A DNA stretch of 64,000 bases from Orbilia blumenaviensis (GCA_036872755.1 JAVHNS010000013.1:1240001-1304000), one strand, 5' to 3'; positions 46,906 to 61,300 are shown, counted from the first letter of the stretch. The notes: a model not told the origin generated them from the letters alone. Made by a program: numbers and translations.

Positions 46906-48201
46906 ATGTCGATTCCCAATGAGAGTAGCAATGCCACCCGAAAGAATAATGTAGATACTACTGTCCCCCTTAAAGGCACAACGGTAGATCTTTTTGGGGG
47001 CGAAAAGTAAGTTAGCCAATTGCACACTCTAGACTCCCAGCGCCAAACACGCTTTTGAGCGTTCTCGGGGGTGGTAGGAGTTCACTCGCAATTTCTAACT
47101 TCACAACAGAGAGTGGGAGTCAAAAAGCTGGACCGCAAGTGACGACCGAGTACGAGGCGGACGGTCTCAGGTACGCCGACCGCAGGGCCACTGCCGGTCC
47201 TTGGAGACCAAGCCAGATTCTTAAGACGGCTGATATTAATCGCCTAACGTCCTGCAATAACGCCATGGCACTTAAATAGTCCTACTTCGAAATATCAGAG
47301 GATAGATCCACCGCTACCTTTCATGGTAATCTCGACATCACCGCTCTTGGTGGCGCTGGGTTTGCGTCGCAGCGTACGACAGATGCTGCAGGCGGGCCAT
47401 GGGACCTCAGCAAAGCAGACGGGATCTCCATCCAGCTTGGAGACATTGACGGTAAGGCGCCCTTTAGAAGTAATGGACGGATATCTACTTAACCCTAGGT
47501 CTATCAATAGATCGAATTTATACCTTTGTCTTGAAGGACACCGTTCTTCCAAAGAGGTCGGACGGAAGGGAGCAAAGCACCGTTTCTTACGAGTTTTCGT
47601 TCTCGATCGTCAATACGACTATCAACGAATCCGATGGAAATGGGGCTTTACATACGTGGGAGGCTTGCTTCCCAGCGGACTTTAGCGCCGCTGAACAACC
47701 GTACGCACTTTTACTTCCCTATGAAGCGGATACTGGTGATGACAGCCATCCGCCTGCATCAATAACCATATATGTACCCTGGCACGCCTTTCACCCCTTT
47801 TATCGGGGCAAGAAGAAACCAGAGGATGATCAGCTGGACAAAACAGATATCAAACGACTCAGTATTATGTGCAGAAGGTATATCACAATAATAAAAATTC
47901 AATACAAACGGGAAGGGTATCTAACCACAATATTTGTAGTATGTTCGGGAAACAATTTGGGCACTTCTCGCTCGGCGTCAAGTCTATCTCTACCTTCTCA
48001 GCTCCAAAGATCTATTCCCTGCTCCCAGGAACATCGTTTATGCGACTTCGAGCCTCTTCCAGCACCGAAACCAGCCCTGGAACATACATTCTACCCAAAC
48101 CGCTGCTGAAAGACACGGTCCGGACCTCAAAGTCCTCTCAGCCGTCCGACCTGGATTTGGTACAAAGCCTCGACAGACTAGATATTGATGCGAAAAAATA
48201 A
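46906..48201 (+). CDS. CIA30 family protein (complex I intermediate-associated protein 30, NDUFAF1-like)
   Basis: Predicted assembly factor for mitochondrial complex I. Five exons: 46906-47006, 47110-47170, 47280-47451, 47511-47877 and 47940-48201; 963 nt, 320 residues. The galactose-binding-like CIA30 domain is nearly complete: SWTASDDRVRGGRSQSYFEI, ATFHGNLDITALGGAGFASQ, GGPWDLSKADGISIQL, YTFVLKDTVLP, AFHPFYRGKKK, DIKRLSIMCRS, GHFSLGVKSIS. The 61-nt exon is needed to restore the SDDRVRGG motif and was placed by frame. No obvious mitochondrial presequence is visible at the short N-terminus, so a non-mitochondrial CIA30-domain paralogue is possible. Confidence 0.92.
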
Positions 48202-48706
48202 TTTTTTTACCCACAACACCGGTGGATAATAACGCCCAGCTAGGAGTACCGCTTTGTCCTAACTCTTGGATAATAATGTTTTTATTTTTATGATAATCTC
48301 GCCGTCTGGATTTCTTGATGGTTCGTGTTATAAAACGTCGCTCCGATATATAATGCAATCATAATAAGAAGCCTTCCTCCCCGGTCACTGCCCCATTTTC
48401 TCTTATTCCTCTTATTGTCGATTCACTACTCGATCCCTCCATCTCCCTCTTCCTTTTTTGTGGGATTTCTGTCTTCAGCTCCTGCATCCGTTATAATTCT
48501 GCTTGGAAGCTTTCTGTCGCAACAGATACACAATGTTTATTTCTCAAAAAGAAACCCGATATATTAACCTCGACAAAGAAGTCAACGAATAAATCCCAAG
48601 GAGAGAAATTGATATTCCCGGGCCTAATTACCGATATATTCTAAATCCTCAAACTGGGTGCTAGAATTGAGAACTTTCCGAACCTTATCGAACACTGGTC
48701 CCCACA
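48202..48706. other. Intergenic
   Basis: 0.5 kb between two plus-strand genes; pyrimidine-rich at 48375-48480, probably the promoter of the downstream gene. Confidence 0.5.
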
Positions 48707-50580
48707 ATGCGAGTTCTCGAGCACCAAAGGGGATTCTCCCATATATTATCTTTATTTGTTGTCATTTCCGCTGTTCCAAAAACCCGATGCCTGGCCCTAA
48801 GCGACAGGTTCTATGACGACTATCTCGAAGCGCAGTCATTTCTAAGAGGTGGCATTGGTGCGTGCTCATCCTCAACTTCAAATGTCTCCGGTCCAGAGAG
48901 GCCCAGAATCTCAACATGAAGCGGCTAACAGGTTATATATGTGCAATTGTAACAGGCTTTCGGGAACTTCTTACTCCTGGCCTACTTCAACAGCGATCTC
49001 AATCGCATCATTGCTCCCCAGGATACGTGCAAGACAAAGAGTACACCCTCTGCCGCATGAATTATGGCTCAAGGAACGTACTTATCATGAAAAGTACATT
49101 GGAAATTTCGGCTGCACCGCTCAGTACAAGTCCCGATACTATGTGGACAACAAACTCGGCCGTCAACTCGGCAGTCAGTACCGCTTTCCCTCAGAATGAA
49201 GCCCTGACCACTGGCCTTGCGAATATAGAAGCGGGATTTATTCCCATGACACCAATTACGCCTACAATATCCATTCCAGATCAGAACACTGAGGGTATCC
49301 GTCCTGGACCGAACAAAAATTCTCACAGTCTAGAACTTAGAAGCACCGATGGTCACGATAGTAAACTCCTTCGCGGACGTAGCTCGGCTACATGCACACC
49401 GACTCACCAGGCCGGCCGCCCAATGGGAGAATTAATACAGTGGAACGTGGATTTCGAACAAGTCGCCAAGGTTGACTCCGTATCTGCCTCCGCAAGCCTC
49501 CATCTATCTTACGATGCCGACAGAGATATAGTAGCGATCAGGGGATCACATACGACATCTTTCGGGGTTTGGACAACTACTAGTACTTACGATGCCGCCA
49601 ATATTTCACCGTTCCCAAATGGACTAAAAGCAGACGTCAGGCTCTGGGTTGGTGGAGATTTCGATCTTGCCGTTAGAAAAATTGGCGAAATATGTGAAGC
49701 TGCAGAGAGGCTGGAATCCGCAACCAATTTCATTCCCACGTCAAGCGAAGAGTCTTATATAAATACTAGATCTGCTCAGGATATCACCCTACAAGGAAGT
49801 CTATTCGGAACCATGATATACAACACTGCTACCGCCAGTTGGAACGGGCATTGGGGACCCTACGATAAAGCATCACGAACTCTTCCATTCAATGCCACCG
49901 TTAGTGGAATTGACGGGTCCTACACGCGACTTGTCTCCGAAAGCTGGGCTATCACCCAACTATTCGCAGGTCGAAATGAAGAGGACCTGGTCAAGCAGTT
50001 TGCAGAAATTGGACCTATCGGCATGGTTTTTTTAGTCTCATTCAGGAGTTCTGACGGATCAATAACCTCGTGGCCATCTTCCGACCCACGGTTTCGAAAA
50101 AGCGGAGACCCGATCCGTGTCAACGCTATCCATCCTATAGATTCTCGACTGCCCACAACTAGGGATTTCGCAACTATAGTCGTTCCTGCAGTTACAGAAG
50201 TTGTTACCAAGACAGAAATTCACACCAATACCCATATTCCCCTTTTCGGTCGCCTAGCAAAAGCCAAAGGCACTTCAGCTAGAACCAGGACTCAGGGCGG
50301 GCCACGCTTTCTCCTCTGGATGCCCTGGGTTCTCTTTTTGTGTATCCTACTCCTCATTTGTACGTTTTCTCTTGCCTGGCACCGTATTTACGACTTCATC
50401 GACCGGCAAAAACGCTGGTTACGCCAGGTACTCGGGCTTGAAGTAACCCAAACGCCTAGTTATTCTCAAAGACCCTCAGTCCGAAAAGCTTCAGGCAGCA
50501 GGGCTTCCGACCCTGCAAGGCTTAAAGCGACACGTCAGAGGGGAAGCAAAGAATCTTTCCAATCAATAGAGCTCCACTAA
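48707..50580 (+). CDS. Predicted type I membrane protein of unknown function
   Basis: Two exons, 48707-48857 and 48956-50580, with a 98-nt intron (GTGCGT...AACAG); 591 residues. Exon 1 encodes a signal peptide (FSHILSLFVVISAVP, cleavage near CLA/LS). The large luminal/extracellular part is Ser/Thr-rich with several possible N-glycosylation sites (e.g. NISP, NATV). A block near residues 250-450 looks folded (RLWVGGDFDLAVRKIGEICE, TASWNGHWGPYDKASR, ITQLFAGRNEEDLVKQF). One membrane helix near residues 505-527 (WMPWVLFLCILLLICTFSLAW) precedes a basic cytoplasmic tail of about 65 residues. No family recognised. Without the first exon the second frame has a poorer start and no signal peptide, which supports the splice. 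Confidence 0.78.
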
Positions 50581-53500
50581 CTAACGGATTACTATCTATA
50601 AGGCGTAGAGAGAGAGCGAGTGGGACTATACTTGGTTTCGTATATTGCTACTGGAATAGCCAGGGAAGAAAAGTGATATCAGATTCCCACTGGCCGATTT
50701 TCCTTTACAACTGTTCCGTTGTTTTTCGCTCAGCAAAAAAAAATCAGGTCTTGTATCTCTTGTTCTGCAGCTCAACCACACGGAATGGTTATTTTCAGGT
50801 AGCCAAAATGACTATGAACTAATACACTGTCGAGAGTCCCACTTCTCTTTCTTACCCTGGCGATTTCACAGACGGCTCCTAGGTAGAAGCCCTTCGCATT
50901 ATTCCGAAGGCAAAAGTACTTTGCTTCTGGGCGACCTCCCTTTCTTACAAAACAGGACAGAAACTCAATATATTTGGAATAACCAAGAATGAGTCCAGTA
51001 AACCTGAAAATGTTTTAAATAACACCAAATCATGATATGATCAGCCGCTGCTATAGGTCTCAGTACCAGGACTGTTAACCTACTCGTTTGCCGGAAGGCA
51101 AATTCCGTGTTCTATCTGCCGGACATGCTGGCATAAACCTATGAAGAATTTCCATTCATTACCCATGCGGGAACATATGAGGCCAGGATTAAGTACCATT
51201 CCGCCTAGTTGGGTTGCTCAGCCAGGCCTTGCTCATTAACTCTGCCAAGTTCGGTCAAACCAGCTGTCGAACAACCGCACTGTGCGAACACCCGTGACCT
51301 ATAATACACTCTTAATATTCGCCAAACCCACCAAACCCTACTCCTTGAAGGAATGCTGAAGTTAACCAACAGCCTCAACCAGCTGAGGGGGACAGGATCC
51401 AAAGGGCTCTTTGTGTTCAAAGCGTCTGTATGTTTTTATTGAGCCGCACATGCATTAGGCGGTTTGGGATTTGGGAATCTAATTTTCCCTAGCGCCTATT
51501 TTGCCTTTGGATAACTACATGAGTGGCAAAAACGTAATTCAACATTATTAACTCTGATTATGGAGGCTCTACAGGAATACCTTTTACAAGGATATGCGAT
51601 ATTAAAACGGTCCTATGGGTGTTTGATACGTATGTGGCATACATATAGGGGATTTGGTTACCCTTACGGAGAATTATATGATACTGCTTGGTGATCGTGG
51701 TATCCGACGCTATAACCCTACCTATGCTACCTTTTCCTTTCGCTCTAATAGTCCCCGTTCTCGTCCTGACAGGTGCAGATGCAAGTGGGGCTTGTCCACG
51801 ACTTGGGATTGAGATCACGGCCATATGCATGTTCAACGCAGAGAAGGCATACATGTTTTCACTCATTCGCAAAAGTAGTAACAATAAAATAGAGTAGAGA
51901 AATATTAATACAGATTTGCTGCCCTTCCCCCATTTAACCACCAAAAGCCTCCGAAACTAAAGCCGCAGGGCCCTAAAACGATGCCCGTAGTTGTATCGCG
52001 TGTACAACATGCTCTGCCCTCGTTTCCTTTCGTCTCCCCTTTATTAAGATTGCATAGGAGTGACTACCTAGGTAGTGAGTGGTTTTGGAGGGGTGTTTCA
52101 CGATTTTCGATGCAGGTGGTCTAGGTAACAGGCTATATGGGTCACGATAGGAAGCTTATTATATTCCTGTTTTGGAAGTTGTTAACAGGTGTTGAGGATT
52201 GACGGGGTTAGGACGCGGGGTTGATTGATGATTTATCGACACAATAAGTCATAGCTACTTTGACTAGGGTTTACTTATACCTCTACATACTCAACTACAT
52301 TCGCAGACAACGGATATATTGAGGCGTAGCTATTCATCTTTTCGTATACAGCGACCATCAGAAAGGAACCTCCTAACATACCAATCCCCCCCATTCCCGA
52401 ATTCCCTTGCCAGTACTGCAGTCCCCCAGCTTTATGCAATTTATTTTAGGGCAGGCATTGTTCGCACTTCACATCAAGCACAACTTGTATACAGGCCAAT
52501 CTGTAAAGTTCGTCATAACGGCTTGACCTCTTCTTTTTGCCTCCATCAGTTTTGCGAACGATCAAGCCATATCGTTGTCCGATGAATTTAGAGCCAGGGT
52601 ATGAGTTTTGCGAAAAATATTGAGAACAATGCGCACGCAATCCGCAGCACGTCGGCATATCAGATTACTCTGTTCAGAAACGCTATGCAATTGCTTGGCA
52701 TACCTGCTGTGCAACAATACCTTTCTCAATAGCGCCATAGCTATCAAGAGGGAAATATCTTAAAAGAAAAACCGGATGTTTCGACCTCCTAGCAGGTGCA
52801 GGTTGTGGCGGCCCGACTAGCTCGTACTCTTTCATTGAGTGTCCATTTTTTTTCGTTTTTGCAGCATGCTGCCTGCGAGGCCCGCTCTTGTGACACTTCA
52901 TTACAGCCGGTGCATACAGGTTGATAGTGGCGGGGTTGGATTAAAGCGCATTGCCCTTAGAAATGGGCGCTCACACGTGGCGCGTGGGCTACGTCGACCT
53001 CCATGTCGCTTTCCGGGGAATAAACGTTTAGGTTTGCTCATGGACAAGAATCTTGATAACAATGCTCGCCGGCACGAGGATTGCGTGGGCCGACATCTTA
53101 GAGGTCAAACATGTACCAGGTACTCAAGAACCCCGGGGATCCCGAGGACCTCACGCGCACGCGTGCTCGCAAAAACACCAAAGGAATACATGCCGTCGGT
53201 GCGGCAGGCACCCTCCCTAATTGCAATTACGCACAGGTGTCCCTTGTGTGAGTAGCCGGATGAAAGATTCTATTCGCAGATCTACAACCGTACATGTTGA
53301 CATATACATCAAATATCTGAAATACGCGCTGTCGGAAGATGTGGTATGCAGGGGTTTCTAAATCCTGAAGCGTGCGGTAGTATTTTCATAGAAGTTCTCT
53401 GTCTCGATGAGATACTCTTTATGGCCAGATGGCAGCAAGGCAGCGATCCTTGTACGACCGCCCCAGGCAGTGTGCATAGGACGCCCCGTGGAATTAGGTA

Positions 53501-53988
53501 CAGGTGCAGCGGAACAGTGTATCATGAACCATCGCCGTGAGAAGTCCTGGGTCCGATTGATCAAGACCTCTCTTTAATGCTATTCCCACCGCAGAGGTCT
53601 ACAATAATAGGGCAGAGCTCTGGGGGCGTTTGAGTTAATGCATCTTCCATGCACACTGCACGAGCTCAAGATCAGAGGACGCCGATTTGATAAACGCCTC
53701 GAGTCAGATCTTGTGTTATCTTCTATTAACATATTCCCCTTGCAATAAATTACTACGAATAGAAAAGTAACCGAATGTCTTTTTGGCTGACGCCCTTCCT
53801 TGGTGTTTCATGTCGTTTTTGGAAACCTCAAACTAATTGTTTCATGGTCAAGGTTTATTCGACAGCTAAGCGGCGGTATCGACGCGGGCAGCAAGCGATG
53901 TTTCCAGAAAACACTGCTTTTTTATTAATATTTCGACGATCCAAACGTCTTTCATATTTGGTATTTCAGAACAGGCAAACAAACATCC

Positions 53989-54012
53989 AAAAAAAAAAAA
54001 AAAAAAAAAAAA
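53989..54012 (+). repeat. 24-nt poly-A run
   Basis: Uninterrupted A-run in the gene-poor region. No retroelement coding sequence or target-site duplication could be identified beside it, so a retroposon tail is only one possibility. Confidence 0.85.
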
Positions 54013-54675
54013 CCCTTTACGAATTTAGCATGATGCCGTACGTATACTAGTGGTTCTCTGTCAAACAAAGCAGTTGAGTATGATGATCAGAGCAACGTCC
54101 TAAATTAGTAGGAATCTAGTATATCAAATACATCAACAGTAAGGGAAGAGGGTTCCCTAGTCTGTCGGTGGTTCATCAACGATACAGGGCGTGGCTATTC
54201 AGGGCAGACATATTTTAAATTCAGTAACACAGCCCTCCAGAACATTTATCTGTCTTACGGGATGGGCATTGCAAGCTGTGCCGTTTTAGGACAACCAGCG
54301 CAGCCGTTTGCCAGCCTTTTTTTGCTCCGTGGCGAAGATTAAGCATAAAATGGTCTTTAAATTACAACGATAATCTTAGAGATCGCAGGGTAAATCTGCT
54401 CAGGTACTATATGACCCGTCATGGCGTATGAAACTCGTATAGGGCGTACCCACCTAACGGATACATCGTCAACGACACGGGTGTTCTTGAAACACATCTT
54501 AGTTTTCTAGTTACCATGCCCAGATTTGTTTCACGCCTAGCTCGTGCTGGACAACTACGAGGTATTATGCTTAGCTTGGCTTAAATTTAAAACTACTGTA
54601 GTTCTGATGCCCCGATGTCTATGGAATTTCGAAATATAGTATATCAGCTAGGCAAGGGTTTACCTTGAAACCTAA

Positions 54676-55309
54676 CTCCAACTGGCAATTGCACAGCCAT
54701 GTTGTTTTTGGCGAAGGTCACATTGTGATGCCCCAAAAAAAGCTACGGTGCTTAGCTGGGGGCTTCTCAAGATCTCAAAAAGTGGGGACCTTGACCTTGC
54801 AACTCGGATTTCTCGAAGATGGTGTGGAGCCACTGGCCAAGCATTTCCACGTGATGGTTCTTACAATAGAAACACGGGTTGGCTTACCCACAGCGACTTT
54901 GTCCCAAGATATGCATGCTAAAGCTCGAGCTTTGCAGCTTTACTCGCAACGAAATCCATATCTACTTGCAGCACGGCAGCACCCGAGACGCTCGCTGGAT
55001 CTTTCCATTCTCTCGCCAACGTTAACGTGGCCCAGCACGTCGACGAAAATGGTGACATGCAGGCCTGCATTCTGCATGTGCGGAATTGTGGAGGAAAGAG
55101 CTCAGCGCCCCCTCCCGAGATCCTCCCTGCCTCTTTGAAAATGGCTGGAGAGAGCTTGAGTGAAGGTAAGTTCATCTCTCCAAAACTTCGCGGTGGATAA
55201 GCTCGCCGCACTGCATTGCATGCAGCTCGCAACGAAAAGTCTACAAACTCCAATGCTCTGCCATTTAACAGTTGCAAAGCCTGGTCCGGTTATGCAATCC
55301 CTACCATGA
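54676..55309 (+). pseudogene. Possible remnant of a small gene interrupted by one stop codon
   Basis: One reading frame is open from 54676 to 55165 except for TAA at 54919-54921. It can be joined across a standard intron (55166-55271, GTAAGT...TTAACAG) to a short last exon ending at TGA 55307-55309. Readable pieces include SRRWCGATGQAFPRDGSYN, NTGWLTHSDFVPRYA, then after the stop ANVNVAQHVDENGDMQACIL and PPPEILPASLKMAGESL. No ATG lies in frame near the start, so upstream exons are missing or decayed. The segment HCDAPKKAT at 54721-54747 resembles the post-module sequence HCDAPKEAT of the 33253 gene. No family recognised; it may be chance. Confidence 0.3.
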
Positions 55310-58300
55310 CAATCCCGTTTTAAATTGGCACTCATGTAGCGGTTAAAATACCCTCGCCGTCGATATAGCATTCGACGCCGACCAGAATGAAGTTAAAGAT
55401 ATATGTTTCCCATGAAGCTGACACCGATGAGTTAGTGCTCACGGTATAACATGCAGGTGTGTATGAGACGCGGTGATGTCTGTAGCCATCTGTAACAAAA
55501 TGAACCTATATGAGAGATGTGGGCACTTCAAGCTGGGATGATAGATTCCAGCCATTCGAGCTGGCGCCCTGTACCTAACTTTAGCGAAACCCGGCGAACT
55601 AAGTAACTACTTGCGTATGTCGACATGCCATTGTCCGATCTAGTCTCGAAAACCATACCCATGTAACAACAGGTGAGGCAGTATTCTAGGATGAAGATAG
55701 CCGGCGACAGGATGTGGACCCTCGAACTAGAACTCGGGACGTGCATTGTTTAGTCATCAGCGACTAACTAGCCCCACAAGCTTTCGAGCTTGCTCTCTTG
55801 CCAGTTTATGTAATTAGCACTCGACTCCACAACACAAGCACCCGCTGCTTGGCTATCTAGTATCCAAATTCCCTACGAGCGCTCGAGAACTGCGGTAGCA
55901 TCAAAGGCTGTGCAGCTGTATGGTACTTTCTCGTTTTGATGTTTCTTCAAAAAACCCTAATATGACCCTTTTCAATTAGCCCAAGAACATTATAACCCTT
56001 CATAACCAGGTAACCAGCATTTAGGGTAGCTAGTTCTCTGCCTGCAGTCATACTACAAGATACGGTATCTTTGCTGCGCCGAGAATAATGCCGTTTTTGG
56101 AGACGGAGTTTCTATATCAATCTTCAGACGGTAGTCGCGTAGACACAGTCGCAATTGTACCCACATCCACACGCAGTTAGGTGTCCTCATCAAGGCCTGT
56201 GACAACTCTGACGGTATGCAAAGTCTAAGCCGATGCAAGGGCTATATTAGCAAAGTTTTGTATCGCTTCGAAGATCTGAAACCACAGGAAGACCAACTGT
56301 GATACAGCAAGGCATCCTCTAGCTGCAAGCTGCAGGAACGCTACCGTAAATATGGGTCGTACAGGGTTTCTATGCTGCTGTTTCCCGTGCAATGCTGCAG
56401 TCTGGTGACAATAGAACGGTATACAGGCCTACACAGCTCCTGGTTCTCGGGGACTGGCTACTTCAAGCTCTCCTGGTTGACCGGCTGCATAAATTGTTTT
56501 TTTCGAGATTCGGCCTAGGGCTTCCTCGGCCAGAACTTCCTCGGTCAGGGCCAGACGCTACCCCTCGTCACTAAATAGACGTATATTGGCGCCTCGAGGC
56601 CTTATACGATGGTGGATTTGCGGTGAAAATCGATGTCAATGTCTCCAATATCCGAGTAGAATGTAATTAAATTGATCTTCGGGATTCCGGAATACCCCGC
56701 CTCATACAATTGAAGTTACCAATTACGGGTTGTTTCTATATTCCCACCTTCCCAGGTACATGTATGTTGATGGTCATCATCCTCTCGTCGTAGTTTTCCT
56801 ATGTAACAAACTTGTCTAGTAAGTTATTTGAATAATCCTCAACCCTTATAATAGTAGACAGTAAAATAGTAGATCTTAGAGAGTTGGTACCTATCAGCCC
56901 GTGTGGTCCTCGAGATTCTATGGATAGCCCAACAATCATATACCAATTTCCGACCGACCGATCATAATCAACGAGCCCGTGAATATTTTTAGATGATATA
57001 CACCAATGCATGGATGCCAAGTCAGTTGATGAAATGCATCCGAGTGATAGATTATAATATCGGGACTTCTGGTAGATACAGCGCCTGCCGTTAACGTTGG
57101 CGAATCGCCAGCAAATATCCTCACAAGATTCAAATACCCCGGGGTCGTGCATGCGTAAGGAGTATTGGGTATCTGTAGTCCGCCTGAAAATAGCACCAAC
57201 CCTCCCATGAATGCATACATAGCACAAATTTATGCGATGCTGTATGTTGCGACCGTAGCCGCGACGTCGAATCGTCGGTTAATCCAAGGCCAGATGCAAC
57301 CACGGGCCAGAATACATTAGCGCTGCAGATTTAACAATTAGTATCACCACATGCGACTCTGTGTGCAGAAACGACCACTTAAGCGTAGAACACTATAAAA
57401 CTTACTTGTGACAGATTAACCTTGTTCACGAGGGCGCGAATACAACACAAGGCAGGGTGTTGCAGACTGTTACTAACGAAGGCGAATTTTCATCCGGATA
57501 TGTTGGAATTCAGCAATGATAGTGTAGAAATCCGTTACTTGCGAAGCCTACATATTCACCTCGAGATTAATATTATATAGTTGAAAACTTAGGACAAAAG
57601 TGATCACCCGGTGCAGTCGAAAACACATACTCCTGAGTTGCAATTGTGTAAGAAATCTGAAATTTTAGCTGGCATAGAGTCCTTATAATAGACAAGATAA
57701 CGTTGCAAAATATACAGAAACGATTGCCCTGTACTTTCCCAGATATATCGTAATTCACTACTCCATACACTCGGTTGAATCGGTTTGGGCCTCATCAATA
57801 TTCTCAAATGACTGTGAGCCTAATACATGGGCCACGACGATATTTCGGCGTTGCCGTCCTGCAAGCCACGGCAAGTGCGAATTACAACAACCGGATCCAC
57901 CGTATAAAAAAGCTAAAAATCCTTCCTACAAGCGCCACGATAAACATCTCATTTCTGTCAGGAAAACTTTGTAAATGGCTCAGGCACGACACCATACTAT
58001 GTTATACTGGGCAGTTCAATATAACTTCATTAATTATCTTAACAAGAAGGTCTTGCATGGTTTCAACCAGGAAGTGGATATAATATTATGGGATTCTTGT
58101 CGGGGTAAATCAAGCGGCTTTCGAAATGAGGAGAACTTTCTAAGATGATGGCTTAGATTAAGATATTAATTAGGGGCGCTCTATGCGATCCTTCAACCAT
58201 TCCCAATGGAATACCCAACCTAGATATGCAATTGGAAAATTTAAAATATCGCGTCCGAAAATGCCAGTTTCGAGGGGAAATCCCCCCCTCCACACCCTCC

Positions 58301-61300
58301 ATAACTCAGCAGATCCTAACCATGTTGGTTGGCTGCCTAGTGATCACGGTACTCTACCGTGAAGCCGTATCGGTTATAGGGCTGATAGTGGAGCAAGATA
58401 TGATATCTGCATTGTCAGAATCTGCTTATACAGACCGTCGATGGCCAATTAGAACACGATATAGCTCTTCTCCTGATTGAACTGAGGGCCAACCGCCGGG
58501 GTAAAGGATACCCTCGCAGTCACTTGCCGTCTATATCGGTTATACTGCTGTAGATAGACTCTAAATGCTGTACCACAGTATTGTGTGTCGGCGGCATCGA
58601 CAAGCCTTCATGTCCCTTTCCAATTTCCTGCTTCAGATTCTAGTCGAACATCACTCAGGTTTTCAACGAATTTCCGAAGTCATTTTACATTGCGTCTGTC
58701 AAAACCTTTTCAATCTTGGAAAAAAAAAAAAAAATCCTTTTTTTCTTTTGTTTCCTCTACTTAGACTTTCGAAACAACCTGTGTCCTTTCGCTTGTTGGA
58801 GCTTTTTAAAGTAGGTGTTCCTGAGGCTCGGTAGGCAAGACGTATTGGTTCCCAGGTTTTCACACGATGCATTTTTTCAGCTATACAAGGGTCCAAACGA
58901 AAGAGTCAGAAACAGTAACGACGTACCCAGACTCGCCCATGGTACAAACATTAGTCAGAAATAGAATTTTATATTCCCATTGTGGCATGTCACCAACTCT
59001 CGAGGATTAAAAAAAATGAAAATATAGATCAAGATAGAACGCTATCCTTCGTCTTGAATTCTCGCGCAGGGATGATTCCGATAGGGCTAAAATAAAAAAG
59101 GAAAACACCAAAAAAAACGAACACGAATGACCTCGTATTCATCGCCAGGCCCTGTCGAGGGAACCTGGCAAGCCTTGGGTCCTACTGTGTTGGCTTTTTT
59201 GCGATGATTTCTCGTTCTGCAAGCGCTTTGTTCGCCTTTTCCAGTCAATAATTCTCCGATGCAGTGGTATTGGGTGTCCCATTGGGCTCAATTGCCCTCG
59301 TCTACCGGGCCCTGCTGCTGTCACAACCGATGAAACATGCTTGGGTAGTAAACTTGAGTTACTGTCTTGTTGCATGTTGCTGCAGTCTCGCTGAATAAAA
59401 TTGGTGTGCATCCCCTCGAAATTGCGACATGCCATCAAACCCATGAAAATGCGTCAAACTTACCTGTGAGCTCACTGTAGCTATGCACATGCGTGTACCT
59501 AAATGTAAACCATCGCTATCCTCGAGCTCGGCGTGTTAAGTAACTGGTTTGTGGATTCGAAAGGAAGAAGAAGAAAGTGCTAAAGTGTACTAAGATGGTG
59601 TTGCGTCAAACGATCGTCAATTCAAGTTCCTTCATACGTCGGCGCCGAGGGAAGATCGTGCCGCTATCCTTGGCATTTCGGCGAAGGCGAAGCCTGTACC
59701 AGCAGGGCTGAACTAGAGTTTTGGCTAGGGTTTGGGGTTGAGAGCCACATCAATGTTGGGTCGAACAGGACTGGTGCCTGCCAAATTAGCTGTCCTTGTC
59801 GATAATCGTCGTAATACCTCCATTCACAAGGCAAGGAAAACAACTACGAATCTGGACGCCTTATCGGTGGGCACGTAGCAAGATGCTAAGGGTATGGTCG
59901 GTTGTGTATGAATCATTGGTATGCCACTCATTGCCCATATGCACACAGGTTCTCTGGCTAGAGCTCTGTGGTACCAACTGTGCATGCATACTTACGGCCA
60001 AGTGGTACTGCAGCGAAGCCAGGCTGGGGCATGTGTTGCGTTGAACCCCTTGGCCCGGTGTAACCCACCGAGGCTAACCCACCTGGTCTCGTTGGAACCC
60101 ACTGAAACATCCACGGGCCCGGGAATGCTGCGCATTGCTCGGCAACACAGGCCTCCGCCTCCGTCTTGGTTACACACTGCAAGAATCACACTGTCGGCGC
60201 CAATATCCGACCGATTGATGCTTTCTAATGCCATCCGAAAGAATCCGCCTCTATTAACTCCGTTAAAATATCCACAACTAGAAAGGCCTACGAAGCCGTG
60301 TTCATATGATCAAAAACATATGCACTGCTTTATCAAGGCCCGCCATCGAAGCCTCAAAAGTGACGTCTGAAAATAAAATAAAAAATATATCGAGAATTTC
60401 TCCCTTTCGAAGCGGTACAGATATTTGGTAATATGACACTCCCGCCTCGGCGACCTCGGGTTGTTTGTGGGGATTCCCATATCCCAGGGCTGAGACTTTC
60501 TCCTAGGGCTGAACCGAGTGGGTGAAACACCTGCCCAGCACAACTTGCTGCAGATGGGCGAGGTTTGCGGGAGTCGCTTAACAACGGTTGTGCGACGGTT
60601 GAGGCGTCTTTTCCTTTCCTCTATGCATTGTCAACAGGAATATCGGGATCCTCGCTCTTGCAGACTGAAAACATCAGACCAATATTAAGGCCTACAACTT
60701 CTATCAGTTGATACTAGCATATGTGGTGACACAGTATTGAAGGAACTTCACATATTCTTGCGAAACTCGAAGCTGAGACCCTTGTTTAGGTTTCTACCAT
60801 TTTGCTTTCAACCTCACAGCTGGTATAATGAAACGGCCCCTGGTGAGACTTTGATAAAATATTATTTTGTGCCTAAGAGATGCTCATCAAATGTTAAGAA
60901 AAATGATCATAATTAGCATATCAAGATCTATATCCGTATTTCTTAGTAGCTTGCTGCTGCCCCTGCAGCTGTATTTTTACATCTAGTCTAGGGTACCAAA
61001 ACTTCCAATGTTTGTGTGGAGAGGATGATCGTGGTATAACTTCACTATCTCATGGAATCGATTAAACCATTGATAACCCAATCGATTGGGTACTTTCGGG
61101 TAAAAAACAGTCATTCCGATTGCAAGCATCTCCATATTTGTAAATTACGAAGGAGATATCTGCATCGAGCAGTAAGCTGGGCTGTGATATGTATGTAGCA
61201 TGGGCGATGATACTACGAATAGGCCTTATCTAACTTCAGAGCTTGAAGTCGAGCATGTAAGCACATATTTAGAACGTTGGCGCGGCCTTACTAAGAAGTC

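Noticed and set aside
53989..54012. Poly-A run as the tail of a retroposon
   Set aside because: No element body, reverse transcriptase remnant or target-site duplication could be seen; kept only as a simple repeat.
56799..57227. 142- and 94-codon overlapping minus-strand frames
   Set aside because: Two phases are open over the same stretch, neither shows a domain, signal peptide or supported splice site.
59921..60370. 149-codon plus-strand frame with minus-strand overlaps
   Set aside because: Three frames on both strands are open together, typical of composition rather than coding; no domain found.
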